This document shows, in pieces, positions 46,208 through 53,629 of a stretch of 64,000 bases of DNA; the stretch's first letter is position 1; each line of letters begins with the position of its first letter. A model generated the notes under the pieces. It was not told where the DNA came from and did not search any database. It saw only the letters and a program-made list of their open reading frames with translations. Position numbers and translations under genes: made by a program. This DNA is from Phreatobacter aquaticus (GTDB taxonomy: Bacteria; Pseudomonadota; Alphaproteobacteria; Rhizobiales; Phreatobacteraceae): assembly GCF_005160265.1 (NCBI RefSeq), contig NZ_CP039865.1, forward strand, positions 830,828 through 894,827, in the 5' to 3' direction.

Positions 46208-46402
46208 ATGACCTTCGGTTCCGTGAAATCGCTGATGCGTGTCATCGACACCGATTTCCTCAAGGTCGACGGCGCGTCCGAGACGGCGCGTTTCTTCGTT
46301 TCCGCCGATCGCAAGATCGAGATCGCACCGCGCGGCGTCACCGTCACCCGCCGCATCTCCAAGCCGCGCTCGCGCCTGCGCCGCTTCGTCCGGATCTCTT
46401 GA
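46208..46402 (+). CDS. Small basic protein, unknown function
   Basis: A 64-residue product with excellent G/C-ending codon use (nearly every third base C or G) and a basic C-terminus (RRISKPRSRLRRFVRIS). It is in the same direction as the tRNA and the acetyltransferase that starts 16 bases later. I do not recognise the family. The real codon bias and close spacing argue for a genuine gene, perhaps nucleic-acid-binding given the charge. Confidence 0.55.
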   Translation: MTFGSVKSLMRVIDTDFLKVDGASETARFFVSADRKIEIAPRGVTVTRRISKPRSRLRRFVRIS

Positions 46403-46417
46403 TCCGGATCGGGTCCG

Positions 46418-46945
46418 ATGGGTGCAAGCGTCATCCGCGCCGCAACCCCGGCCGACATTCCAGCCATCACCGCCATCTACGGCCCCAACGTCCTGAACGG
46501 GCGCGCGTCGTTCGAGTACGAGGCTCCCGACGAGCCCGAAATGGCCAAGCGGCAGGCTTCGATCCTCTCTGGCGGCTATCCCTACATCGTCTCCGAGCGT
46601 GATGGCGTGATCGAGGGCTATGCCTATGCGAGCGCCTATCGCACCCGTCCGGGCTATCGCTTCGCCTGCGAGAACTCGGTCTACGTCTCGCCGGACGCGC
46701 AAGGGCGCGCCGTCGGCAAGGCGCTGCTGAACCGGCTGATCGATCTCACGACTGAAGCCGGATACCGCCAGATGATCGCGGTCATCGGAAATCTCGGCAA
46801 CCACGGTTCGATCGCGCTGCACCGCGCCTGCGGCTTCACCGTGGTGGGCGTGCTGCCCTCCATCGGCTGGAAACTCGACACCTGGGTCGATTGCGTGCTC
46901 ATGCAGCGCCCGCTCGGCCAGGGCGATAGGACGAAACCGGTCTGA
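46418..46945 (+). CDS. GNAT N-acetyltransferase, phosphinothricin acetyltransferase-like
   Basis: A 175-residue acetyltransferase. It shows IRAATPADIPAITAIYGPNVLNGRASFEYEAP, noted as IRAATPADIPAI and GRASFEYEAPD, the acetyl-CoA region VYVSPDAQGRAVGKALLNRL and the C-terminal GFTVVGVLPSIGWKLDTWVD, noted as SIGWKLDTWVD. These match the PAT/Bar-like or methionine-sulfoximine acetyltransferase group. It probably N-acetylates a small amino-acid analogue. Confidence 0.92.
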   Translation: MGASVIRAATPADIPAITAIYGPNVLNGRASFEYEAPDEPEMAKRQASILSGGYPYIVSERDGVIEGYAYASAYRTRPGYRFACENSVYVSPDAQGRAVGKALLNRLIDLTTEAGYRQMIAVIGNLGNHGSIALHRACGFTVVGVLPSIGWKLDTWVDCVLMQRPLGQGDRTKPV

Positions 46946-46967
46946 GCGGGCCTGACGAACCGTTCTA

Positions 46968-47906
46968 TCAATCAGAGGCGAGAACAGCGGCGGCCATGGC
47001 CTCGCCGCTATCGAAGGCCGCCTCGACCCTCGGGCCAAGACACCAGTCGCCGCAGGCGCCGATCTGCGCTTCGGAATCCCAGAGGCACGGAACGCCCGCA
47101 GCCTGCTCCACCAGCGCATAGCGCCAGCGGTGCGCGGCTGAATAGGTCGGCTCGGCCGGAATGCCCGTCAGCGCGCGGAGATGGGCCAGAAGGGCTGCCG
47201 CCGCGTCCGCAGGCGCCATCTCAAGATGGGCCCGCGACCAATCGGGCGAGGCGTGCACGACGAGAGTCTCGGGCGCTGGCGATCGACCTGGCTTGCTGGA
47301 ATTGCGCGCGATCCAGGAGATCGGTCCATCCGTGAAGCGTCGGTAGGGAGCATCCAGCACAGGCTCGGCAAATGCCAGCATCAGGGCCCAGCAGGGTGCA
47401 TAGGTCGCCTTGTCCACGCCATGCAGCCGAACGCCGGCAGACGCCAGCAAAGGAACAGCCTGCGGCGACGGGACAGCGAGGATGACGGCGGAGAATGAAC
47501 CGTTGGCGTCCATGTCGACGGGGCCGTCGGCCGTGCGGACCGACCAGCCGCCCGGCTGACGCTCCAGCCCGGTGACCTGAACGCCGGTCATCAGCGTGCT
47601 GTGACCAACCATCGTGCGGGCCGGCGCCGTCATGCCCGGCGTTCCGACAAAGGCACCATCGAACCATTCGCCGGTCTGGCCTGCCCCCTGCCACTCGGCA
47701 ACAAGTGCGCGGAAGGCATCGCCTCGTGCCGTGAAATACTGGGCACCATGGTCGAATTGCAGCGACTCCAGGCGCCGTGTGGCCATGCGCCCGCCAACGC
47801 CCCGGCTCTTGTCAAACAACGTGATGCTGTAGCCCGCGGCGCCCAGCCTGCGGGCCGCAGCCAGCCCCGCCATGCCGGCACCGATGATGGCGATGGATCG
47901 TGTCAT
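46968..47906 (-). CDS. NAD(P)/FAD-dependent amine-oxidase-like protein (renalase-like)
   Basis: A 312-residue flavoprotein. The N-terminal FAD motif IAIIGAGMAGLAAARRLGAAGY is followed by LFDKSRGVGGRMATRR and FDHGAQYFTAR, which together mark the bacterial renalase-like group. The C-terminal GDWCLGPRVEAAFDSGEAMA, noted as GDWCLGPRVEAA, closes the FAD site. Bacterial renalases oxidise the 2- or 6-dihydro forms of NAD(P); whether that holds here is not certain. It is convergent with the acetyltransferase gene. Confidence 0.9.
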   Translation of the reverse strand: MTRSIAIIGAGMAGLAAARRLGAAGYSITLFDKSRGVGGRMATRRLESLQFDHGAQYFTARGDAFRALVAEWQGAGQTGEWFDGAFVGTPGMTAPARTMVGHSTLMTGVQVTGLERQPGGWSVRTADGPVDMDANGSFSAVILAVPSPQAVPLLASAGVRLHGVDKATYAPCWALMLAFAEPVLDAPYRRFTDGPISWIARNSSKPGRSPAPETLVVHASPDWSRAHLEMAPADAAAALLAHLRALTGIPAEPTYSAAHRWRYALVEQAAGVPCLWDSEAQIGACGDWCLGPRVEAAFDSGEAMAAAVLASD

Positions 47907-47982
47907 GGTGTGGTGTTCCGCATCTCATGCCGCGCACATTCGCGGCCTTCAGGGCCATCTGGCGGACCTAGGCGTTCGATAT

Positions 47983-48435
47983 TCACGCGAATGCGGCAAG
48001 GCCCAGGATAACGGCAACGGCAGCCGACAAGGCCAGCCGCAATCTGCCGTACCATTCCGGCGCCACGGTCCTGCACGCAAGGCCATAGTCGAGGAGGCCA
48101 AGGGCGACGAAGGCGACAGCCATGACCCAGAGATCATGCCGCGGAGACAGAAGCGCCGCCCACCAGCCGACCAGCGCAGGCACGACCGAGATCACGAGAT
48201 CGCGGACCACCAACTTGCTGTCGGAATAGCCCATGGCGATGCCCCAGCGCACACCACCGAGAAAGGACAGGATGGCGACCGCGTAGATGATCAGGGCGCG
48301 GCGCAACTCCGATCCCGCGCCGATGAGCGGCAGCGGAAAACTCAGCATGAGCGCCGAGGCACAGGCCAGGAAGGGCACGAGCCCGGCGACGCCAAGCACC
48401 AGGGCGACAGTCGGAATCTTCTCGGGATTGGTCAT
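47983..48435 (-). CDS. DUF3429 membrane protein
   Basis: A 150-residue protein with about five hydrophobic segments: VALVLGVAGLVPFLACASAL, LIIYAVAILSFLGGVRWGIAM, LVISVVPALVGWWAALL and two more, given here by their short cores. The LSFLGGVRWGIA motif is typical of DUF3429 proteins. It is inner-membrane with unknown function. The 192 bases upstream (48436-48627) have no supported gene. Confidence 0.88.
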   Translation of the reverse strand: MTNPEKIPTVALVLGVAGLVPFLACASALMLSFPLPLIGAGSELRRALIIYAVAILSFLGGVRWGIAMGYSDSKLVVRDLVISVVPALVGWWAALLSPRHDLWVMAVAFVALGLLDYGLACRTVAPEWYGRLRLALSAAVAVILGLAAFA

Positions 48436-48627
48436 GATTGGCTCGCGGGATCGGTCAGGCAGGACAGATCATCCGATGGGCAGCAACAATGATCCACTGT
48501 CTCCTACGTGCCCGAATGCAGATCGGACCAGATCCGCAGCATGGATCCGATGAGGCCCGGGAGATGTGTCAGGTCCGGATGGCAGCGAGCATCGCACACC
48601 ACGTCTCGTGAGAGCCGGGAATGGGCC

Positions 48628-48966
48628 TCAATCGCGCGCGATACCGGGAGTGCCGATGGCCAGCAGCTCGTCCTGCACAGCGCGGGTCAACTCCGCATGG
48701 CGCGCGGCTGCATCGCCATCCCTCGCATTGGGAAGGAGCAGTTCAACCCCGAGGCTTGCGAGATTGCCCTCCACAAGAGATAGCACGCGATAGGCACTCG
48801 GTTGGCTCTGCCGGGCGGCTTCCATCGTGATGGGGTCGAGGAGCACGGTTGCCACGACCTCATCGGCGGGCAAGCAGACCAACGGCATATCCTCTGCAGC
48901 AATCGCGACGCTGGAAGCGGCGAGACAAAGCGCGGCCAGTACGCCACGCAGCACGGGGCGTGTCAT
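48628..48966 (-). CDS. Small secreted protein, unknown function
   Basis: A 112-residue protein from ATG 48966. The signal peptide is MTRPVLRGVLAALCLAASSVA with likely cleavage at AIAA. The mature part (VCLPADEVVATVLLDP, then a helical AARHAELTRAVQDELLA) has one cysteine. I cannot assign a family. The 233 bases between 48967 and 49199 contain a TTAACCAT sequence at about 49071 but no gene. Confidence 0.65.
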   Translation of the reverse strand: MTRPVLRGVLAALCLAASSVAIAAEDMPLVCLPADEVVATVLLDPITMEAARQSQPSAYRVLSLVEGNLASLGVELLLPNARDGDAAARHAELTRAVQDELLAIGTPGIARD

Positions 48967-49199
48967 GGGACGATCCTGATCAGATGAGGGGTGCAGTCGC
49001 GAACGTTTTGAACGTCCGGTCATGAAACGGCGTGCAGGCCGTAAAGTTCCAAATCTGGACTGCCCAATCGTTAACCATGTTCTATCGGCGCCGAGGACAG
49101 AGGCCCTCGACCATCAACAAGGTTCAGTGCAAAGCGCGACTGCCCACTGGGGCGAACCCAATCATCCGATACTGACGAGCAGCGTGTTGCGCCAATCGA

Positions 49200-49613
49200 T
49201 CAGGCCTCGACCGGCCGCATACGCTTCCAGATGCCGGCCGCGGTGAGGACGGTCCGCCCGCCGCTCTTCAGTTCGCCCCTCACGAAGACCAGCGACTTGG
49301 TGACGCGGGTTACCGCCGCCTCGACCTCGATCAGTTCGCCCGCCTGGGCTCCATCGACGAAGTCGCAGTTGAGCGTCACAGTCACGGCCGGTCCGCCGTC
49401 GATCGCCTTCTGCACGGTGAGGCCGAGCGTCTGGTCGGCGATGGTCATCAGGACGCCGCCATGGGTGATGCCTCGGCCATTGCGATGCTCGGGGCCAACG
49501 CGGAAGGCGAAGCCGCCGCCGTCGAGCCTTCGAAAGAGCGGACCCAGGCTCTGGCCGAAATTGCCGTCGAGCACCGGGCTCGCTTCATAGCCCTCAGGAA
49601 TTGCGCTGCTCAT
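49200..49613 (-). CDS. PaaI family hotdog-fold thioesterase
   Basis: A 137-residue hotdog protein. It has FRVGPEHRNGRGITHGGVLMTIADQTLG, noted as HRNGRGITHGGVLMTIAD, where the HGG motif and following Asp are typical of PaaI-type acyl-CoA thioesterases, then VTLNCDFVDGAQAGE. It is divergent from the dehydratase gene. It should hydrolyse an acyl-CoA, with unknown acyl group. Confidence 0.92.
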   Translation of the reverse strand: MSSAIPEGYEASPVLDGNFGQSLGPLFRRLDGGGFAFRVGPEHRNGRGITHGGVLMTIADQTLGLTVQKAIDGGPAVTVTLNCDFVDGAQAGELIEVEAAVTRVTKSLVFVRGELKSGGRTVLTAAGIWKRMRPVEA

Positions 49614-49806
49614 GCCGAAGCCCTGTCCTGCCTGTCGGTGCCACCTGGAGCACGTCCGTCCGACCCGTTCGATCAGCCGGTTCGTCCTCCGGCAGCGACC
49701 ACGCTGTCAAGCATGCCGATCAGGCAGCGCGCCCAGTCGCCACACCTCATTGCCGCCTTGCCGCAGCGTCGATTGACAATGAACCGCCCCCGACTAAGCG
49801 TTGTTT

Positions 49807-49816
49807 GAAGCGCTTC
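49807..49816. promoter_or_regulatory. LacI-type palindrome upstream of the dehydratase gene
   Basis: GAAGCGCTTC is a perfect 10-bp palindrome centred on CG, the core pattern of LacI-family operators. It lies 31 bases before the dehydratase ATG and just downstream of a TTGACA hexamer (49773-49778). The 233 bases from 49614 to 49846 hold no gene. Confidence 0.4.
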
Positions 49817-49846
49817 GAAGGAATGAGGGCGCAAGGGAGTGCACAT

Positions 49847-51550
49847 ATGACCAAGGGACTGCGCAAGGGCCTGACGAGCTACGGCGATGCCGGCTTCTCG
49901 CTGTTCCTCCGGAAAGCCTTCATCAAGGCCGCCGGCTATTCCGACGATGCTCTCGACCGTCCGATCGTCGGCATCACCAATACCGGCAGTGACTACAACC
50001 CCTGCCATGGCAATGCGCCCCAATTGATTGAAGCAGTGAAGCGCGGCGTCATGCTCGCTGGCGGCATGCCCATGGTTTTCCCGACCATTTCGATTGCCGA
50101 GAGCTTCGCCCACCCGACCTCGATGTTCCTGCGCAATCTGATGGCCATGGACACCGAGGAAATGGTCCGCGCCCAGCCAATGGATGCGGTCGTGATCATC
50201 GGCGGCTGCGACAAGACCCTGCCGGCACAGATCATGGCGGCGGCGAGCGTCGACCTGCCGACCATCGTGGTTCCAGTCGGCCCCATGGTGGTCGGTCATC
50301 ACAAGGGCGAGGTGCTGGGCGCCTGCACCGATTGCCGCAGACTCTGGGGCATGCACCGTGCCGGCGAGATCGACGAGGAGGAGATCGAGGTGGTCAATGG
50401 CCGTCTCGCACCCTCGGTCGGCACCTGCATGGTGATGGGAACGGCCTCCACCATGGCCTGCATCACCGAGGCGCTCGGCCTGTCCCTGCCGATGTCGGCG
50501 TCGATTCCAGCGCCACATGCCGAACGCATCCGCTCGGCCGAAGCGAGCGGCCGGCGCGCCGCCCAGCTCGCTGTCTCTGGTGGACCCAAGCCCAGCGAAT
50601 TGCTCACCCCGGCGGCCTTCCGTAACGCGGCCGTGGTCATGCAGGCGATCGGTGGCTCGACCAATGGCATTATCCACCTCTCGGCCATCGCCAACCGCAC
50701 GCCCCACGGCTTCGACCTGAAGATGTTCGACGAGATCGGCCGCGACGTGCCGGTCCTCGTCGACCTCAAGCCGTCGGGCGCCCATTACATGGAGCATTTC
50801 CACCATGCCGGCGGCGTGCCGAAGCTCCTGAAGCAGCTGGGCTCCCTCATCGACGGCTCGGCCATGACCGTTGCCGGCCAGACGCTGGCCGAGATCGCAG
50901 CAGGCGCGGAGGACGTGCCCGGTCAGGACGTGATCCGGCCGCGCGACAATCCCATCAAGTCGGAAGGCTCGATGGCGGTTCTGTCGGGCAATCTCGCGCC
51001 CCGCGGGGCGATCATCAAGCACGCCGCGGCGAGCGCCAAGCTGATGCAGCACACCGGCCGCGCCGTGGTGTTCGAGAGTGTCGAGGACATGACCAACCGG
51101 ATCGATGATCCCGATCTCGACGTCACCGCCGACGACGTGCTGGTGCTGCGCAATGCCGGGCCCAAGGGCGCGCCGGGCATGCCCGAGGCGGGCTATTTGC
51201 CAATCCCGAAGAAGCTCGGCCGCCAGGGCGTCAAGGACATGGTGCGCATATCGGACGCCCGCATGTCCGGCACCGCCTTCGGCACCATCGTTCTGCACAT
51301 CACACCAGAATCGGCGGCGGGCGGGCCGCTGGCGCTGGTGCGCTCCGGCGACCAGATCACGCTTGACGTCAAGGCGCGCCGTATTGACCTCCTGGTCGAC
51401 GATGCCGAGCTGGAGACCCGCCGCCAGGCACTGGGAACGGCCTATGAGGTCGAGCGCCCAAGCCGTGGCTATGCCCGCCTATTCCACGATTCCGTGCTGC
51501 AGGCCGATGAGGGCTGCGACTTCGATTTCCTGGTCGAGAAGAAGACGTGA
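49847..51550 (+). CDS. IlvD/Edd family dehydratase (sugar-acid dehydratase-like)
   Basis: A 567-residue Fe-S dehydratase. Cluster and active-site residues are C53 (TNTGSDYNPCHGNAP), C121 and K123 (GGCDKTLPAQ) and C194 (GTCMVMGTASTM). QAIGGSTNGIIHLSA follows. CxxMGTASTM rather than the CGGMYTANTM of true dihydroxyacid dehydratase points to a pentonate/hexonate dehydratase such as L-arabinonate dehydratase. The ATG at 49847 has GGGAG 7 bases upstream; the longer frame to 49601 is rejected. It is coupled to the next gene (TGATG). Confidence 0.9.
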   Translation: MTKGLRKGLTSYGDAGFSLFLRKAFIKAAGYSDDALDRPIVGITNTGSDYNPCHGNAPQLIEAVKRGVMLAGGMPMVFPTISIAESFAHPTSMFLRNLMAMDTEEMVRAQPMDAVVIIGGCDKTLPAQIMAAASVDLPTIVVPVGPMVVGHHKGEVLGACTDCRRLWGMHRAGEIDEEEIEVVNGRLAPSVGTCMVMGTASTMACITEALGLSLPMSASIPAPHAERIRSAEASGRRAAQLAVSGGPKPSELLTPAAFRNAAVVMQAIGGSTNGIIHLSAIANRTPHGFDLKMFDEIGRDVPVLVDLKPSGAHYMEHFHHAGGVPKLLKQLGSLIDGSAMTVAGQTLAEIAAGAEDVPGQDVIRPRDNPIKSEGSMAVLSGNLAPRGAIIKHAAASAKLMQHTGRAVVFESVEDMTNRIDDPDLDVTADDVLVLRNAGPKGAPGMPEAGYLPIPKKLGRQGVKDMVRISDARMSGTAFGTIVLHITPESAAGGPLALVRSGDQITLDVKARRIDLLVDDAELETRRQALGTAYEVERPSRGYARLFHDSVLQADEGCDFDFLVEKKT

Positions 51551-52563
51551 TGGCGGATTTCGAGACATTCGACCTCGGCCCCCTGGTCCTGCAGCGCGGC
51601 CTGACGCTGCCGAAGGCGCATCTGGCCTACAAGACCTACGGCACGCTCAACGCCGACAAGTCGAATGTCATCCTCTATCCGACCTCCTATGGCGCCCACC
51701 ACTCCGACATCGACTGGCTGATCGGCCGCGACGGCATCCTTGACCCCGACCGCTGGTTCATCGTCATCCCGAACCAGCTCGGCAATGGCCTCTCGACATC
51801 GCCGAGCAACCTCGCCGAACCCTACGGCCTCGGCCGGATTCCGGTCTTCACCAACTGGGACAATGTGCAGGCGCAGGAGCGCCTGCTCCGCGAGGTCTTC
51901 GGTGTAACCCGTCTCGCCCTTGTCTATGGCTGGTCCATGGGCGGCCAGCAGGCCCTGCATTGGGGCGCGCTCCATCCCGACAAGGTTGCGGCGATCTGTG
52001 CCGTCTGCACTTCGGCGCGCACAAGCCCGCACAATCGCGTCTTCCTCGAAGGGATCCGCGCCGTTCTGACCTCTGCGGAAGGATATCGCGACGGCCGGTT
52101 CACGCAGCGGCCGGTGGCGGCCCTCAGGGCTTTCGGACGCGTCTATGCCGGCTGGGCCATGAGCCAGGCTTTCTATCGCGAGAAGCTCTGGGCCGGCATT
52201 GGCTTTTCGAGCCTTGAGGATTATCTGGTTCGCGGCTGGGAGGGCAATTTCCTGCGCCGCCAGCCCGAAGACCTGATCTCGATGATCGACACCTGGATCC
52301 AGTCGGACATTGCCGACAACGCGACCTACCAGAGCGATCTGGCCAAGGCGCTCGGCGCCATCACGGCCCGCTCGATCATCATGCCGTCAACGACCGACCT
52401 CTACTTCACGGTGGCCGACAGCGAGATAGAAACCGCGCAGATGCCGAATGCCGAGCTTCGTCCAATCCCCTCGATCTGGGGCCATCGGGCCGGCAATCCG
52501 ATCCAGTCGGCCGAAGACCAGGCCATGCTGCGTGGGGCTGTCCGGGATCTGCTCGGGCGCTGA
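51550..52563 (+). CDS. Alpha/beta hydrolase, MetX (homoserine O-acetyltransferase)-like
   Basis: A 337-residue alpha/beta-fold protein. It shows HLAYKTYGTLN, NQLGNGLSTSPSN and the nucleophile elbow VYGWSMGGQQAL (S129), as in the MetX superfamily, with a late catalytic His in SIWGHRAGNP. True MetX enzymes carry additional motifs I cannot confirm, and its coupling to a sugar-acid-type dehydratase suggests a hydrolase or acyltransferase in that route rather than methionine synthesis. Its ATG overlaps the dehydratase stop by one base. Confidence 0.87.
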   Translation: MADFETFDLGPLVLQRGLTLPKAHLAYKTYGTLNADKSNVILYPTSYGAHHSDIDWLIGRDGILDPDRWFIVIPNQLGNGLSTSPSNLAEPYGLGRIPVFTNWDNVQAQERLLREVFGVTRLALVYGWSMGGQQALHWGALHPDKVAAICAVCTSARTSPHNRVFLEGIRAVLTSAEGYRDGRFTQRPVAALRAFGRVYAGWAMSQAFYREKLWAGIGFSSLEDYLVRGWEGNFLRRQPEDLISMIDTWIQSDIADNATYQSDLAKALGAITARSIIMPSTTDLYFTVADSEIETAQMPNAELRPIPSIWGHRAGNPIQSAEDQAMLRGAVRDLLGR

Positions 52564-52565
52564 CC

Positions 52566-52925
52566 TTACTGCACGACCTTGAGTGGCTTCTCGAGCACGG
52601 CCAGCACGCGCGGCAGTTCATGCCCGCGCTTCAGCACCAGGCCGGCAGCATTGACCACCGAATAGGCGCCCTGCTTGTCCTTCAGCTTGGGACAGACCTC
52701 GATGCGGTAGAGCGGCATCTCGGAGGCGCGCCGGAACACGGCGAATACGGCCTTGTCCTTCAGGAACTCGATCGCGTAGTCGCGCCATTCGCCGGCGGCC
52801 ACCATGCGGCCATAGAGCCGGAGAATGACCTCGAGGTCGCGGCGATCGAAGGCGGTCCGCTGGGGGGGAGCACCGGCGTTCAGGGGAACGACGGCGCCCG
52901 ACGAACTGGGCTCGATATCCGACAT
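52566..52925 (-). CDS. DUF2794 domain protein
   Basis: A 119-residue protein of the alphaproteobacterial DUF2794 family. It has FDRRDLEVILRLYGRMVAAGEWRDYAI, noted as FDRRDLEVILRLYGRMV and EWRDYAIEF, then RIEVCPKLKDKQGAYSVVN. It is cytoplasmic with unknown function. It is convergent with the MetX-like gene (2-base gap). The frame is open to 52946, with ATGs at both ends. Confidence 0.9.
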   Translation of the reverse strand: MSDIEPSSSGAVVPLNAGAPPQRTAFDRRDLEVILRLYGRMVAAGEWRDYAIEFLKDKAVFAVFRRASEMPLYRIEVCPKLKDKQGAYSVVNAAGLVLKRGHELPRVLAVLEKPLKVVQ

Positions 52926-53014
52926 TGCACTCCTTCCATCGCTCACGCCGAAGCGTCACGGGCCGGTCATGATCGACCCGCGCGCCGCTCTTGGCAAGAT
53001 GCGACGGATGGGAC

Positions 53015-53590
53015 TCAGATCGCCTTCGAGGTCCGCTCGAACAGCTCCAGCGTCTTGTAGCGCCCCTTCGGCGCCAGCAATCCCTCTTCCACCAGCTGGT
53101 CGTGCACCCGCTTGGCGATGTCATAGGCATAGGAGCCGGTGTAGAAGGCGATGGTGCCGCCGGTGCGGGTCTGGCCAGCCATCAGCTTCGTCATCGCATA
53201 GTCGGTCAGGCCGCCATAGGCGTCGTTCGCCTCGGTGCGGAACTCGCCGACATGGAACAGCGTGACAATGTCGAACACCGGCAGAAGCCGCGCGTCGAGC
53301 TGGTAGATGTCGCCGAAATAGGCCTTGTAGCCCCAGCCGAGCTCCGGGTTCTCGGTGATCATCGTCTCATAGGTACGGATCTCGCCGGGCGATGCCGTGA
53401 TGCCGAGAATGGCATTCTTCCGGTCCTTCTCGACATTGTGCAGGCCAAGCAGATGGTGCCCGCCGGTGCCGAAATGGAAGATCGCCTTGCCCGAGACCGC
53501 GTTGTCATCGAGCCAGTCGCAGAAATGGACATCGCAAGGGCATTCCTTGACGCGCAGATCCCAAAAATGATCCCAGATATGCAATGACAT
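53015..53590 (-). CDS. Conserved protein with methyltransferase-like Rossmann core, unknown function
   Basis: A 191-residue protein starting MSLHIWDHFWDLRVKECPC. The segment AIFHFGTGGHHLLGL resembles SAM-binding motif I, and LLPVFDIVTLFHVGEF resembles motif IV of class I methyltransferases. No catalytic signature is certain. It is 89 bases upstream of DUF2794 and 39 bases downstream of the ABC protein gene on the same strand, so all three may be one transcript. Two CxC-like cysteines lie near the N-terminus. Confidence 0.75.
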   Translation of the reverse strand: MSLHIWDHFWDLRVKECPCDVHFCDWLDDNAVSGKAIFHFGTGGHHLLGLHNVEKDRKNAILGITASPGEIRTYETMITENPELGWGYKAYFGDIYQLDARLLPVFDIVTLFHVGEFRTEANDAYGGLTDYAMTKLMAGQTRTGGTIAFYTGSYAYDIAKRVHDQLVEEGLLAPKGRYKTLELFERTSKAI

Positions 53591-53629
53591 GGACGTTCTG
53601 CTCCGCTTCTGGCCGACCCCGGCCGCTTT

